Shown here: positions 17,377 through 24,545 of the stretch, piece after piece
Numbering within the stretch: position 1 is the first letter of the stretch
How the letters are laid out: each line of letters starts with the position of its first letter
Assembly: GCA_026390635.1 (NCBI GenBank)
Contig: JAPLFO010000089.1
Location: 1-39,928, forward strand
DNA: 39,928 bases
Source of the DNA: Ignavibacteriales bacterium
GTDB lineage: Bacteria; Bacteroidota; Ignavibacteria; UBA10030; UBA8401
Direction of reading: 5' to 3'
Made by a program: the position numbers and the translations under genes
The notes under the pieces: generated by a model
The model's database searches: none
The model's input: the letters and a program-made list of their open reading frames with translations, nothing else
Told to the model about the DNA's origin: nothing

Positions 17377-18678
17377 TTACTTCATAAGAACAAGTCTCTT
17401 CGTTTCAGTGAATGAACCTGCCTGCCCGTTCCGACCATAGGTCGGAACGAGGTCTCGCCGTGCCATCGGCACGGCGGACAAGCGATAGAAATAGACACCG
17501 CTTGGCACATTTGAGGCATTCCATTGCCTGGAATAATTTCCCGCCGACATTTCTTCAGAGAAAAGCGTTGATATTTCTCTTCCAATCAAGTCAAAGATTT
17601 TCAGCGATACAAATGATTTAGATGGAAGACTAAAGGAAATATTCGTTGAAGGATTAAAAGGATTCGGATAGTTCTGGTCAAGACCGAAACGTGCCGGAAC
17701 CACAGTCGTGAGTTTATTCACAGATGTTATCATTTCCGACAACGGTCGTTTCCAGATACCGCCATGAGTACGACCGTAGTAGACCGTTGCGGCAATTAAG
17801 TTCGAGCCAGAGATGGCAAGTGCAGAGACAAAAGTGCTATCCGGCCATCCGGTACTAACATCCGTCCAGCTTGTGCCGTTATCGGTAGAAAGGAAGACGC
17901 CTTTGCCACGAGTTCCCGCAAATAGATTCGCGTCGGAGACGGCAAAAGCATGGACAGATAATTTCGTCAAGCCGGCTTCTGCCCAGCTTGTGCCGTTGTT
18001 AGCGGAATGATAAACGCCGCCGGAAGTTCCAGCATAGAGATTTGTTCCGCTAATGAAAAGAGATTGTGCGGAAATAGTATTTGTCAAACCGTTTTTGACC
18101 ACACTCCAGCTTGTTGCGTCATCGTTGGAGCGAAAGACATTCATCGCAGTTCCGGCAAAGAGAGACACTCCATTCACTGCAAGGGAGAAAACAGCAGAGC
18201 TCGTTAAGCCGACTGTGTCTACATGCCAGCTTGTTCCGTTGTTGGTAGAATGAAAGACGCCGCTACCTCCTGTACCCACAAAGATATTCGTGTCGGAGAC
18301 GGCAAGAGCATTGACATAAGGGTATGTCAAGCCGACGTTGTCCACATGCCAGCTTGTTCCGTTGTTGGTGGAATGATAAAAGCCGCCAGAAGTTCCAGCG
18401 TAGAGATTTGCGCCGCTGACGGCTAAAGCATAGACAGTAGTGGTCCCCACATTAATGTTCGCACTCCAGCTTGTGCCGTTGTTGGTGGAAACAGTGACGC
18501 CACTTAAAGAGCCGGCAAAGAGATTCGTGCCAGAGACGGCAAAGGAATAATAGAACCCGTCGGTTCCGGGGGTATTTGATTTAGTCCATTGGGCTTGCAA
18601 TGGATTCGTAGTGCTGAATAAAGCAAACATCAAACAGAGAAATCCGCCATGGCAAACAAATCGAAAAATGTTTTTCAT
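17377..18678 (-). CDS. T9SS-secreted beta-propeller (BNR/Ycf48-like repeat) protein, paralogue A
   Basis: A 433-residue protein with a signal peptide ('MKNIFRFVCHGGFLCLMFALF', cleavage near 'LQAQW'). It has about seven repeats of roughly 42 residues with the core 'VSGTNLFAGT-GGVFHSTNNGTSW', as in BNR/photosystem II assembly-factor-like propellers, and a T9SS sorting domain from about 332 ('FGLDQNYPNPFNPST' to 'ETKRLVLMK'). The sorting domain is interrupted by an 18-residue insert (SAVPMARRDLVPTYGRNG) encoded by a 54-bp double-hairpin sequence. AGAGG lies upstream of the ATG. Repeats are very similar to each other at DNA level, which suggests recent internal duplication. It is the only one of the three paralogues in the window that appears intact. 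The role is unknown; probably surface exposed. Confidence 0.8.
   Translation of the reverse strand: MKNIFRFVCHGGFLCLMFALFSTTNPLQAQWTKSNTPGTDGFYYSFAVSGTNLFAGSLSGVTVSTNNGTSWSANINVGTTTVYALAVSGANLYAGTSGGFYHSTNNGTSWHVDNVGLTYPYVNALAVSDTNIFVGTGGSGVFHSTNNGTSWHVDTVGLTSSAVFSLAVNGVSLFAGTAMNVFRSNDDATSWSVVKNGLTNTISAQSLFISGTNLYAGTSGGVYHSANNGTSWAEAGLTKLSVHAFAVSDANLFAGTRGKGVFLSTDNGTSWTDVSTGWPDSTFVSALAISGSNLIAATVYYGRTHGGIWKRPLSEMITSVNKLTTVVPARFGLDQNYPNPFNPSTNISFSLPSKSFVSLKIFDLIGREISTLFSEEMSAGNYSRQWNASNVPSGVYFYRLSAVPMARRDLVPTYGRNGQAGSFTETKRLVLMK
17425..17478 (-). repeat. 54-bp double-hairpin coding insert, copy in paralogue A
   Basis: Read on the minus strand, it holds two stem-loops: GCCGTGCC-gat-GGCACGGC and GTTCCGACC-tat-GGTCGGAAC, joined by gagacctc. 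The length is 18 codons, and it lies where other sorting domains read straight from 'YRL' to 'QAGSF'. Copies occur at the same position in paralogues B (partial) and C. Confidence 0.75.
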
Positions 18679-18890
18679 AAGTATAGCCTCTCGTGAAATC
18701 AGTGAAGGGCAATTGCATCATGACAGAAGGGTGTCAAACGGCGACAATTTGAATTTAGATGTAATGAATATTCCATTGGCATTAGGATACACTCCAAAGT
18801 CTCACGAAAAGGTTTTATTAAGAGAGAGGATTCTAATCAAACGAATGGTCTTTTTAATAGGCATGATAATAATGCTAGTGAAACAACATG

Positions 18891-19088
18891 CTAATAGCGA
18901 ACATTATTATCAGGTTTAGCATTTTGGGATTTGTTTATCGACTCTTCAAACGAATTGAGGAAGTGCTGGGCGTCAGGTTTCTTTCTGCACTTTGTAGATT
19001 TCCAACCGGTTCTTCCATCCGGGTGTTTAATGCAGATATAGTAGTAAGAGTTTGCTCGTTTGGTCAAATAGAACTTCGTTTGCGACAT
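18891..19088 (-). pseudogene. N-terminal fragment of a tyrosine recombinase/integrase
   Basis: This is a 65-codon frame. Its start 'MSQTKFYLTKRANSYYYICIKHPDGRTGWKSTKCRKKPDAQHFLNSFEE' (read in order) matches the arm-type DNA-binding N-terminus common in Bacteroidota phage/transposon integrases: short beta strands, then 'WKST' and a helix. The core-binding and catalytic domains are absent, and no R/H-x-x-R/Y signature follows in the 200 bp downstream, so this is a truncated remnant. It sits between propeller paralogues A and B and marks past integration or recombination here. It could instead be a stand-alone arm-domain protein, which is less likely. Confidence 0.5.
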
Positions 19089-19127
19089 ATACTCTCTATG
19101 AATTTTACGATATCAGAAGACCAATTT

Positions 19128-19325
19128 CTACATCTTCATCTCAATCTGTGTGCCATGGAAGGTAGAGGTTCCTGCGTCTGTGTCAACCACCTGAAGACAA
19201 TATTTCATTGAAACCACTGCATATTCTGCTATTGCCACTCCCTTGAAATCCATGTACATTGGAGCGACATAAATCTCTCTTCGCCGGCTCTTGCCGCGAA
19301 TTGGATTCCGGGAACCCACCCTCAT
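19128..19325 (-). CDS. Small hypothetical protein
   Basis: A 65-residue frame beginning at ATG 19325-19323, chosen because a purine-rich GGGGGAAGAA directly precedes it; an ATG nine codons upstream has no such site. The product ('MRVGSRNPIRGKSRRREIYV', then 'YMDFKGVAIAEYAVVSMKYC') is basic at the start, and I recognise no family. It lies 39 bp upstream of the integrase fragment on the same strand, so it may belong to the same lost element. It may not be a real gene. Confidence 0.3.
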   Translation of the reverse strand: MRVGSRNPIRGKSRRREIYVAPMYMDFKGVAIAEYAVVSMKYCLQVVDTDAGTSTFHGTQIEMKM

Positions 19326-19538
19326 TTCTTCCCCCTTTCCATACATCGGCATAGCCGGACAATCAAATCCTGTAAAATCAACACCGAATCATCGCCATTG
19401 TGGCGTGTTTTGTGCACACAATGCAAATTGAGTAGTTCTACTCATTGACCTTTGATGTGTCTCTGTTGAAATTGTCCTATCATTATTTTTCAGAACATTG
19501 ATTTTGGAAGAACAGCTCTCTCGAAAGGAGTGCGATGT

Positions 19539-20781
19539 ATGAAAACGATGATGAGATGTTTGGTGGTGGTGTTTTTTGTCGGAACGATTTCGACAGAGTT
19601 GATGAGTCAGTGGGTGAAAAACGGGTTTGGACAGTATTTATGTGAGAGCTTTGGCAGTCTCCGGGAATAAACTATTTGCCGGCTCTTGGGGTAGCGGCGT
19701 TTTTCTTTCCACCACCAACGGCTCAAGTTGGACTGCGGTGAGTTCTGGATTGCCAAAAGGTGCTGGGTTGTTTTTTTGGGATACAGCTTATTATCACTGG
19801 GTAATGACCCTTGTCGCCATGGATGCGAATCTCTTTGCAGGAACATATCAAGAAGGAGGGGGCGGTGCCCCCTCCGGCGGCGTCTTTCTTTCAACCAACA
19901 ACGGAACAAGTTGGGTCAATACAGGGTTGATAAACACCGCTGGCACGAATCTCTTTGCCGGGACTGATGGCGGCGTTTTTCTTTCCGCTAACAACGGTAC
20001 AAGCTGGAGTGCAGTCAATAATGGTTTGACGAATGGTGTCCGTTGTCTTGTAGTAAGTGGCACGAATCTCTTTGCAGGGACTCGTAACGGCGTCTTTCTT
20101 TCAACCAACAACGGAACAAGTTGGGTCAATACAGGGTTGATAAACACCGATGTGAGTTCCTTTGCCGTCTCTGGCACGAAACTCTTTGCCGGGACTTATG
20201 ATGGCGACGTTTTTCTTTCCGCTAACAACGGTACGAGCTGGAGTGCAGTCCACAATGGTTTGACGAACACTAGTGTCTGGTCTCTTGCCGTCTCCGGCAC
20301 GAATCTCTTTGCCGGCTTATGGGGTAGTGGTGTCTTTCTTTCCACAAATAGCGGAACAAGTTGGACGGCGGTCAATACAGGCTTGACGAACACCACCGTG
20401 TATTCATTTGCTGTCTTGGGGACGAATCTCTTTGCGGGGACTTATGGCAACGGTGTCTGGCGCAGACCACTCTCAGAAATGATTACTGATGTCAAACAAT
20501 CAACTTCTCCATTACCAGAAACATTTTCTCTTTCCCAAAACTACCCCAACCCATTCAATCCATCTACAACAATTTCATTCAGCCTTCCCACCAAATCGTT
20601 TGTGACATTGAAAATATTTGATGTCTTGGGAAAACAGGTTTCGGAAGTGATTTCAGAAGAACTGCTCCCCGGTAATTATACGCGGCAATGGAATGCATCT
20701 GATTTGACAAGTGGGGTGTATTTCTATCGGTTGTCCGCCGTGCCGATGGCACGGCGAGACCTCGTTCCGACCTATGGTCGG
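19539..20781 (+). pseudogene. T9SS beta-propeller paralogue B, frameshifted and 3' truncated
   Basis: The natural start is ATG 19539, with AAAGGAG 8 bases upstream and a signal peptide ('MKTMMRCLVVVFFVGTI...MSQWVKNGFG'). That frame stops at 19670. The propeller itself ('DSIYVRALAVSGNKLFAG' onward) is in the +1 frame, open from 19618 after a TGA at 19615, so a one-base change near 19624-19632 separates signal peptide and body. The body has about seven 'SGTNLFAGT..GVFLSTNNGTSW' repeats and a sorting domain ('LSQNYPNPFNPSTT'). The domain breaks at 20781 inside the 18-codon insert, after 'VPTYGR'; the frame then runs out of register into paralogue C and ends at 20886. The final 'QAGSFTETKKL' strand is missing. 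Two independent lesions suggest a non-functional gene, or assembly error in repeats. Confidence 0.65.
20734..20781 (+). repeat. Double-hairpin coding insert, partial copy in paralogue B
   Basis: This matches the first 48 of the 54 bases in paralogue A, with both stems begun. The right arm of the second stem stops at ggtcgg, where the sequence changes abruptly to the signal-peptide region of paralogue C. Confidence 0.7.
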
Positions 20782-20831
20782 CTATCATTCGATTTCTCGT
20801 TGCCAGCAGTCTTGTTCTTACTCAAAGCTCA

Positions 20832-22130
20832 ATGGCACAATGGGTGCAAACCAACGGAGTGTATGGCGGTGATGTTCGGTGTCTAACGATAAGTGGCACA
20901 AATATCTTTGTCGGGACTGGTGACGGTGTTTTTCTATCAACCAATAATGGCACAAACTGGACGCAAACCATTTTGGATAGTAGCAAATACATAACTGCTT
21001 TTGTTGTAAGTGGCGCAAATCTTTTTGCCGGAACCTGGGGGGATGGAGGAGATGTTTTTCGCTCAACCAACAATGGTGCAAGCTGGAGTGCGTTGAATAC
21101 TGGATGGCATTACCCTGGTTACACAAGTAGTACTACAACTCTTGCTGTTTCTCCCAAAATGGGAGGTGATGGCATTACTACTCTTGTTGTCACATCCAAT
21201 GGGACAGGCGGAACGAATCTGCTTGCCGCCTATGATTGTGGTGTTGTGGGAGCATATCCTTGTGATGGTGTTTATCTTTCATCAGACAACGGCACAAGCT
21301 GGACGCAAACGAGTTTGAACACTATGGAAATAAGCAATATAAAAGTCAGTGGTAAAAATCTTTTTGCAGGAACATATTTCAACGGAATCTTTTGTTCCAC
21401 CGACAACGGCACAAGTTGGACTGCCGTCAATAATGGTTTGACGAATCCCGAAGTCTTTTCTCTTGCTGTTTCAGATACGAATCTTTTTGCGGGAACTTCT
21501 GGGGGCGGAATCTTTCACTCCACCAGCAATGGCATTAGTTGGACTGAGGTGAGTACCGTTGTGACTCACGACCCTATAAATTGCCTTGCAGTAAGTGGCA
21601 AATATCTTTTTGCCGGAACTTGGGAGGGTAGTGTTTTTCTCTTTACCAACAATGGCACAAACTGGACTGCGGTGAATACGGGATTGCTTACCCATCGAGT
21701 CTGGGCTCTTGCCGTCTTCGGCACGAATCTCTTTGCAGGAACTAGTAGTGGTGTTTGGAGGCGGCCGTTGTCTGAAATGACATCTATCTCTCAATCATCT
21801 TCTCAGCTAGCAGAAACATTTTCTCTTTCCCAAAACTACCCCAACCCCTTCAATCCATCCACAACAATATCATTCAGCCTTCCAACCAAGTCTTTTGTGA
21901 CACTGAAAATATTTGATGTCTTGGGAAAACAGGTCTCAGAAGTGGTTTCAGAAGAACTGCTCCCCGGCAACTATTCACGGCAATGGAATGCGTCAAATAT
22001 GCCGAGCGGGATGTATTTCTATCGTTTATCCGCCGTGCCAATGGCACGGAGAGACCTCGTTCCGAGCTATGGTCGGAACGGGCAGGCAGGTTCATTCACG
22101 GAAACGAAGAAGCTGTTACTGTTGCGGTAG
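20832..22130 (+). CDS. T9SS beta-propeller paralogue C, start lost
   Basis: The 432-residue body reads 'QWVQTNGVYGGDVRCLTISGTNIFVGTG', then BNR-like repeats and an intact sorting domain ('LSQNYPNPFNPSTT' to 'ETKKLLLLR'), again with the 18-residue insert. The first in-frame ATG (20832) lies at 'MAQW', the end of a signal peptide. Upstream in the same frame 'IIRFLVASSLVLTQSS' is clearly the rest of that signal peptide, but no ATG, GTG or TTG precedes it before the sequence becomes paralogue B (junction 20781/20782). The natural start appears to have been deleted. If translated from 20832 the product would lack an export signal, so it would not reach the T9SS. Treat as probably inactive unless the junction is an assembly artefact. 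Confidence 0.65.
   Translation: MAQWVQTNGVYGGDVRCLTISGTNIFVGTGDGVFLSTNNGTNWTQTILDSSKYITAFVVSGANLFAGTWGDGGDVFRSTNNGASWSALNTGWHYPGYTSSTTTLAVSPKMGGDGITTLVVTSNGTGGTNLLAAYDCGVVGAYPCDGVYLSSDNGTSWTQTSLNTMEISNIKVSGKNLFAGTYFNGIFCSTDNGTSWTAVNNGLTNPEVFSLAVSDTNLFAGTSGGGIFHSTSNGISWTEVSTVVTHDPINCLAVSGKYLFAGTWEGSVFLFTNNGTNWTAVNTGLLTHRVWALAVFGTNLFAGTSSGVWRRPLSEMTSISQSSSQLAETFSLSQNYPNPFNPSTTISFSLPTKSFVTLKIFDVLGKQVSEVVSEELLPGNYSRQWNASNMPSGMYFYRLSAVPMARRDLVPSYGRNGQAGSFTETKKLLLLR
22029..22082 (+). repeat. 54-bp double-hairpin coding insert, copy in paralogue C
   Basis: A full 18-codon copy with a few changes from copy A (ccaatggcacgga and gagctatggtc in the stems). It lies at the identical place in the sorting domain, between 'FYRL' and 'QAGSF'. 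Confidence 0.75.
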
Positions 22131-22181
22131 TGAAGGGGGCTTGGAAAAAAAAATAGAACCATAAAACATAGCAAGTGCTTA

Positions 22182-22451
22182 TTAATCAAATAAATCAGAG
22201 TGTGTTCCAGTCCGTACTAAAACAAGCTCTGAACCGGTAAGCATGTAAATTAAGAGCCAATCCGGTTGTATATGACATTCTCTGCAATCTTTAAATTCAC
22301 CTTGCAAAGGATGGTCTTTGTGGCGGGCATCAAGCTTACTTCCGTTTGCCAGAGACTCAATAATTGTATGAAGCACATTCATCTCATAACCACGCTTCAG
22401 GCACCGTTTATAGTCAGCTTTGAATTTTGATGCCCGCCGTAGTGAGACCAT
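22182..22451 (-). CDS. yafQ: YafQ family ribosome-dependent mRNA interferase toxin
   Basis: An 89-residue RelE-superfamily toxin. The residues known to be needed in E. coli YafQ (His50, His63, Asp67, His87, with Trp68 and Phe91) all have counterparts here with a constant offset of three: His47 in 'KDHPLQG', His60, Asp64 and Trp65 in 'HIQPDW', and His84 and Phe88 in 'GTHSDLF'. The toxin is therefore probably catalytically competent; YafQ cuts translated mRNA in the ribosomal A site. Its start overlaps the antitoxin stop by 1 bp, the normal arrangement for dinJ-yafQ. Confidence 0.92.
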   Translation of the reverse strand: MVSLRRASKFKADYKRCLKRGYEMNVLHTIIESLANGSKLDARHKDHPLQGEFKDCRECHIQPDWLLIYMLTGSELVLVRTGTHSDLFD

Positions 22452-22708
22452 TACTTGGAAAGTTCCTGAAAAAGTGCTTTCGTTGAAATGAATTTCTTTC
22501 CGCGTCCCTTGCGGCCTTCAGCAATCGCCGCACGAGTTTCTTTGTTCGGCATCTTGACTTCAAACGGTATTCCGCGTGTTAATTCCACTTGCTTATAAAA
22601 TACGGTTATCGCCTCAGTCGCACTGAGACCGACAGCAGAAAATATTTTTTCCACATTATTCTTTAAAGTCGGCTCCATTCGTGCCTGTACCATTGCCGTC
22701 CGTGCCAT
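22451..22708 (-). CDS. dinJ: RelB/DinJ family antitoxin
   Basis: An 85-residue antitoxin. The N-terminal ribbon-helix-helix ('TAMVQARMEPTLKNNVEKIFSAVGLSATEAITVFYKQV' in order) dimerises and binds DNA. The C-terminal part ('KMPNKETRAAIAEGRKGRGKKFIS') should wrap the YafQ toxin. GGAG sits 8 bases before the ATG. It is followed by yafQ with a 1-bp overlap. Its promoter contains a perfect palindrome, consistent with autoregulation by the antitoxin and the complex. Confidence 0.92.
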   Translation of the reverse strand: MARTAMVQARMEPTLKNNVEKIFSAVGLSATEAITVFYKQVELTRGIPFEVKMPNKETRAAIAEGRKGRGKKFISTKALFQELSK

Positions 22709-22732
22709 AGAATATTCTCCTTTTACTTCTTC

Positions 22733-22761
22733 AATGTATTACATATGTAAGACATTGTCAA
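22733..22761 (-). promoter_or_regulatory. Promoter and operator of dinJ-yafQ
   Basis: On the minus strand TTGACA (22761-22756) and TACATT (22738-22733) are separated by 17 bp. Between them, abutting the -10 box, lies the perfect palindrome ttacatatgtaa (22739-22750), a good candidate operator for the DinJ ribbon-helix-helix protein. The roles are inferred from position. Confidence 0.6.
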
Positions 22762-22914
22762 CAGTCTATTGGAACACTGCAAAAAAGTGGTGTATACCAA
22801 ACTGTATACCCAATGTCAAATGTTATACACTTTGTCTGCGGGCGTGACTTGTCCAAAACAACTATCAAATGAAATTCGTCGGACCTGAACTCTTAAATAG
22901 TGGCAATCATCTAC

Positions 22915-23315
22915 TGTGCTTCTCCTAGGCTAAACGTTATCCCCATTTCGGAACGAGAATTGATTGAATCTGTGAGAGGGTGCTCTGCTACAAATATGCC
23001 GCGCCTCCGGCGCTCCAGTCTGCATTCTGCAATAATTTGTGATTGACCTTCGAAAAATATGGAAGCAAAACAAGGCGAACGAAGCGGTCGCACAGCCCCT
23101 CGGCGTGTCCGGCTCTCGCCGGACTTGCTCGGGGTGATGCAGCACGTCATGGTGAGCGAGGGAGCCCCGTTGCACGGGGTAAACTCCGCGACCGAGTCGA
23201 ACCATGCAGCGAAGTGAGCCGCCGTTTTGCCCATATTTTTGGTCAGTCTTGAATCTGGGTCATTTCGGTTTCAAGACAAAAGAAATGACGCTTCTGCATA
23301 CTTCTAGGAAGCACA
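22915..23315. repeat. Hairpin-rich non-coding element with imperfect inverted ends
   Basis: Most of the 847-bp gap between dinJ and the MoxR gene is this GC-rich block. The ends are related: tgtgcttctcctag at 22915-22928, and ctaggaagcaca at 23304-23315, its near complement. Inside are perfect stems such as gtccggc-tctc-gccggac and ccccgt-tgc-acgggg. Overlapping open frames on the minus strand (for example 22911-23234) have no convincing start or homologue and are probably not genes. The rest of the gap, to 23555, is AT-rich and holds no gene that I can see. Confidence 0.4.
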
Positions 23316-23358
23316 ATAATAGATCTATGCTCAAATGCCAGGGCTTACTCTTATGACT

Positions 23359-23384
23359 CGTAAAGAATTCGTCAATTCTTTACG
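23359..23384. other. Perfect 11-bp stem-loop upstream of the MoxR-Bat operon
   Basis: cgtaaagaatt-cgtc-aattctttacg forms a perfect stem with a 4-base loop, about 170 bp before the first gene of the operon. It has no T-run, so it is not a clear terminator; it could be an operator or RNA structure. Confidence 0.35.
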
Positions 23385-23555
23385 TATGAGGCCTCTATTC
23401 CTCTGTTCCGAGATCATTTTGGACAGCAGTGATATGATGTGACAAAATACGAAAAATTGATTTCAGACCAAAATTGATTTTTTGCGGAACATTTCTAAAT
23501 TAGTGGCAGTCTAATAACGCGAAATAGACGAATTTTAGGGATCACAGGAGGAAGA

Positions 23556-24545
23556 ATGCAGCACGATATCAAAGCGATCAATGAGAAAATCCAGCGCGAA
23601 AGCGCTTTTGTGGATTTGCTGACGCTGGAAATGAGCAAAGTCATTGTCGGACAGAAGTCCATGGTTGAGCGGCTCTTAATAGGCCTTCTCGCCAACGGTC
23701 ACATTCTTCTGGAAGGCGTTCCCGGTCTCGCCAAAACGATGGCGGTAAAGACTCTTGCGTCTGCCATTCAGGCCAAGTTCCAGCGCATTCAATTTACGCC
23801 CGACCTTCTGCCTGCCGACCTAATCGGAACGCTGATCTACAATCAGAAGGACGGCAAATTCCAGACCAAGAAAGGTCCGATCTTTGCGAACTTCATTCTG
23901 GCGGACGAAATCAACCGCTCGCCGGCGAAGGTGCAGAGTGCGCTGCTTGAAGCAATGCAGGAGCGGCAAGTGACCATCGGTGAAGAGACGTTTCCTCTCG
24001 AAGAACCGTTCCTCGTGCTGGCAACACAGAACCCGATCGAGCAGGAAGGCACATATCCGTTGCCGGAAGCGCAAGTGGATCGTTTCATGTTGAAGGTAAA
24101 AATCGGCTATCCGTCGAAAGAGGAAGAACTGCAGATCATGCGCAACAATGTTGCCGGCGGCGGTGAGGCGGTGCACAATGTCGTTTCGACGAAAGACATT
24201 CTCCGCGCCCGTGCGGCTCTCGCGGAAATCTATATGGATGAAAAAATTGAAAAATATATTCTCGATATTGTTTTTGCAACGCGCAATCCGAAGGACTACA
24301 ACCTCCCCAAATTGGCGCAGTTGATCAGCTACGGCGCCTCGCCGCGTGCGTCCATCAATTTGGCGCTGGGCGCGAAGGCCTTTGCATTCATCAAGCGGCG
24401 CGGGTATGTCATTCCGGAAGATGTCCGCGCGGTGTGCTTTGATGTGCTCCGCCACCGGGTGGCCGTGACGTACGAAGCCGAAGCTGAACAAGTCACCTCT
24501 GAAGATGTGATCCAGGAAATTCTTAACACCGTCGAAGTGCCCTGA
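23556..24545 (+). CDS. moxR: MoxR family AAA+ ATPase
   Basis: A 329-residue cytoplasmic AAA+ ATPase of the MoxR group, thought to act as a chaperone that remodels partners holding von Willebrand A domains. Walker A is GVPGLAKT (54-61). Walker B is 'FILADEINRSPAKVQSALLEAMQERQVT', sensor 1 'VLATQNPIEQEGTYPLPEAQVDRF', and the C-terminal lid includes 'YGASPRASINLALGAKAFAFIKRR'. AGGAGG precedes the ATG. It is the first of eight same-strand genes whose starts and stops overlap or nearly touch; its stop overlaps the next ATG (TGATG). Confidence 0.95.
   Translation: MQHDIKAINEKIQRESAFVDLLTLEMSKVIVGQKSMVERLLIGLLANGHILLEGVPGLAKTMAVKTLASAIQAKFQRIQFTPDLLPADLIGTLIYNQKDGKFQTKKGPIFANFILADEINRSPAKVQSALLEAMQERQVTIGEETFPLEEPFLVLATQNPIEQEGTYPLPEAQVDRFMLKVKIGYPSKEEELQIMRNNVAGGGEAVHNVVSTKDILRARAALAEIYMDEKIEKYILDIVFATRNPKDYNLPKLAQLISYGASPRASINLALGAKAFAFIKRRGYVIPEDVRAVCFDVLRHRVAVTYEAEAEQVTSEDVIQEILNTVEVP

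Noticed and set aside
17740-18560. Regularly spaced repeats that might suggest a CRISPR array
   Set aside because: The repeats of about 125 bp are in frame and encode the propeller motif 'STNNGTSW'; there are no unique spacers of CRISPR size.
19600-19650. Programmed ribosomal frameshift in paralogue B
   Set aside because: The change required is +1 and no known slippery motif or following pseudoknot is evident; together with the truncated 3' end, gene decay is simpler.
22921-22945. Possible integron attC-like core site (ctaaacgttat) near dinJ-yafQ
   Set aside because: The bases do not fit RYYYAAC or GTTRRRY on either strand, and no integron integrase is present in the window.
22911-23234. 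Overlapping minus-strand open frames in the GC-rich hairpin block
   Set aside because: No start site, no recognisable domain, and the sequence is dominated by DNA palindromes; more likely non-coding.
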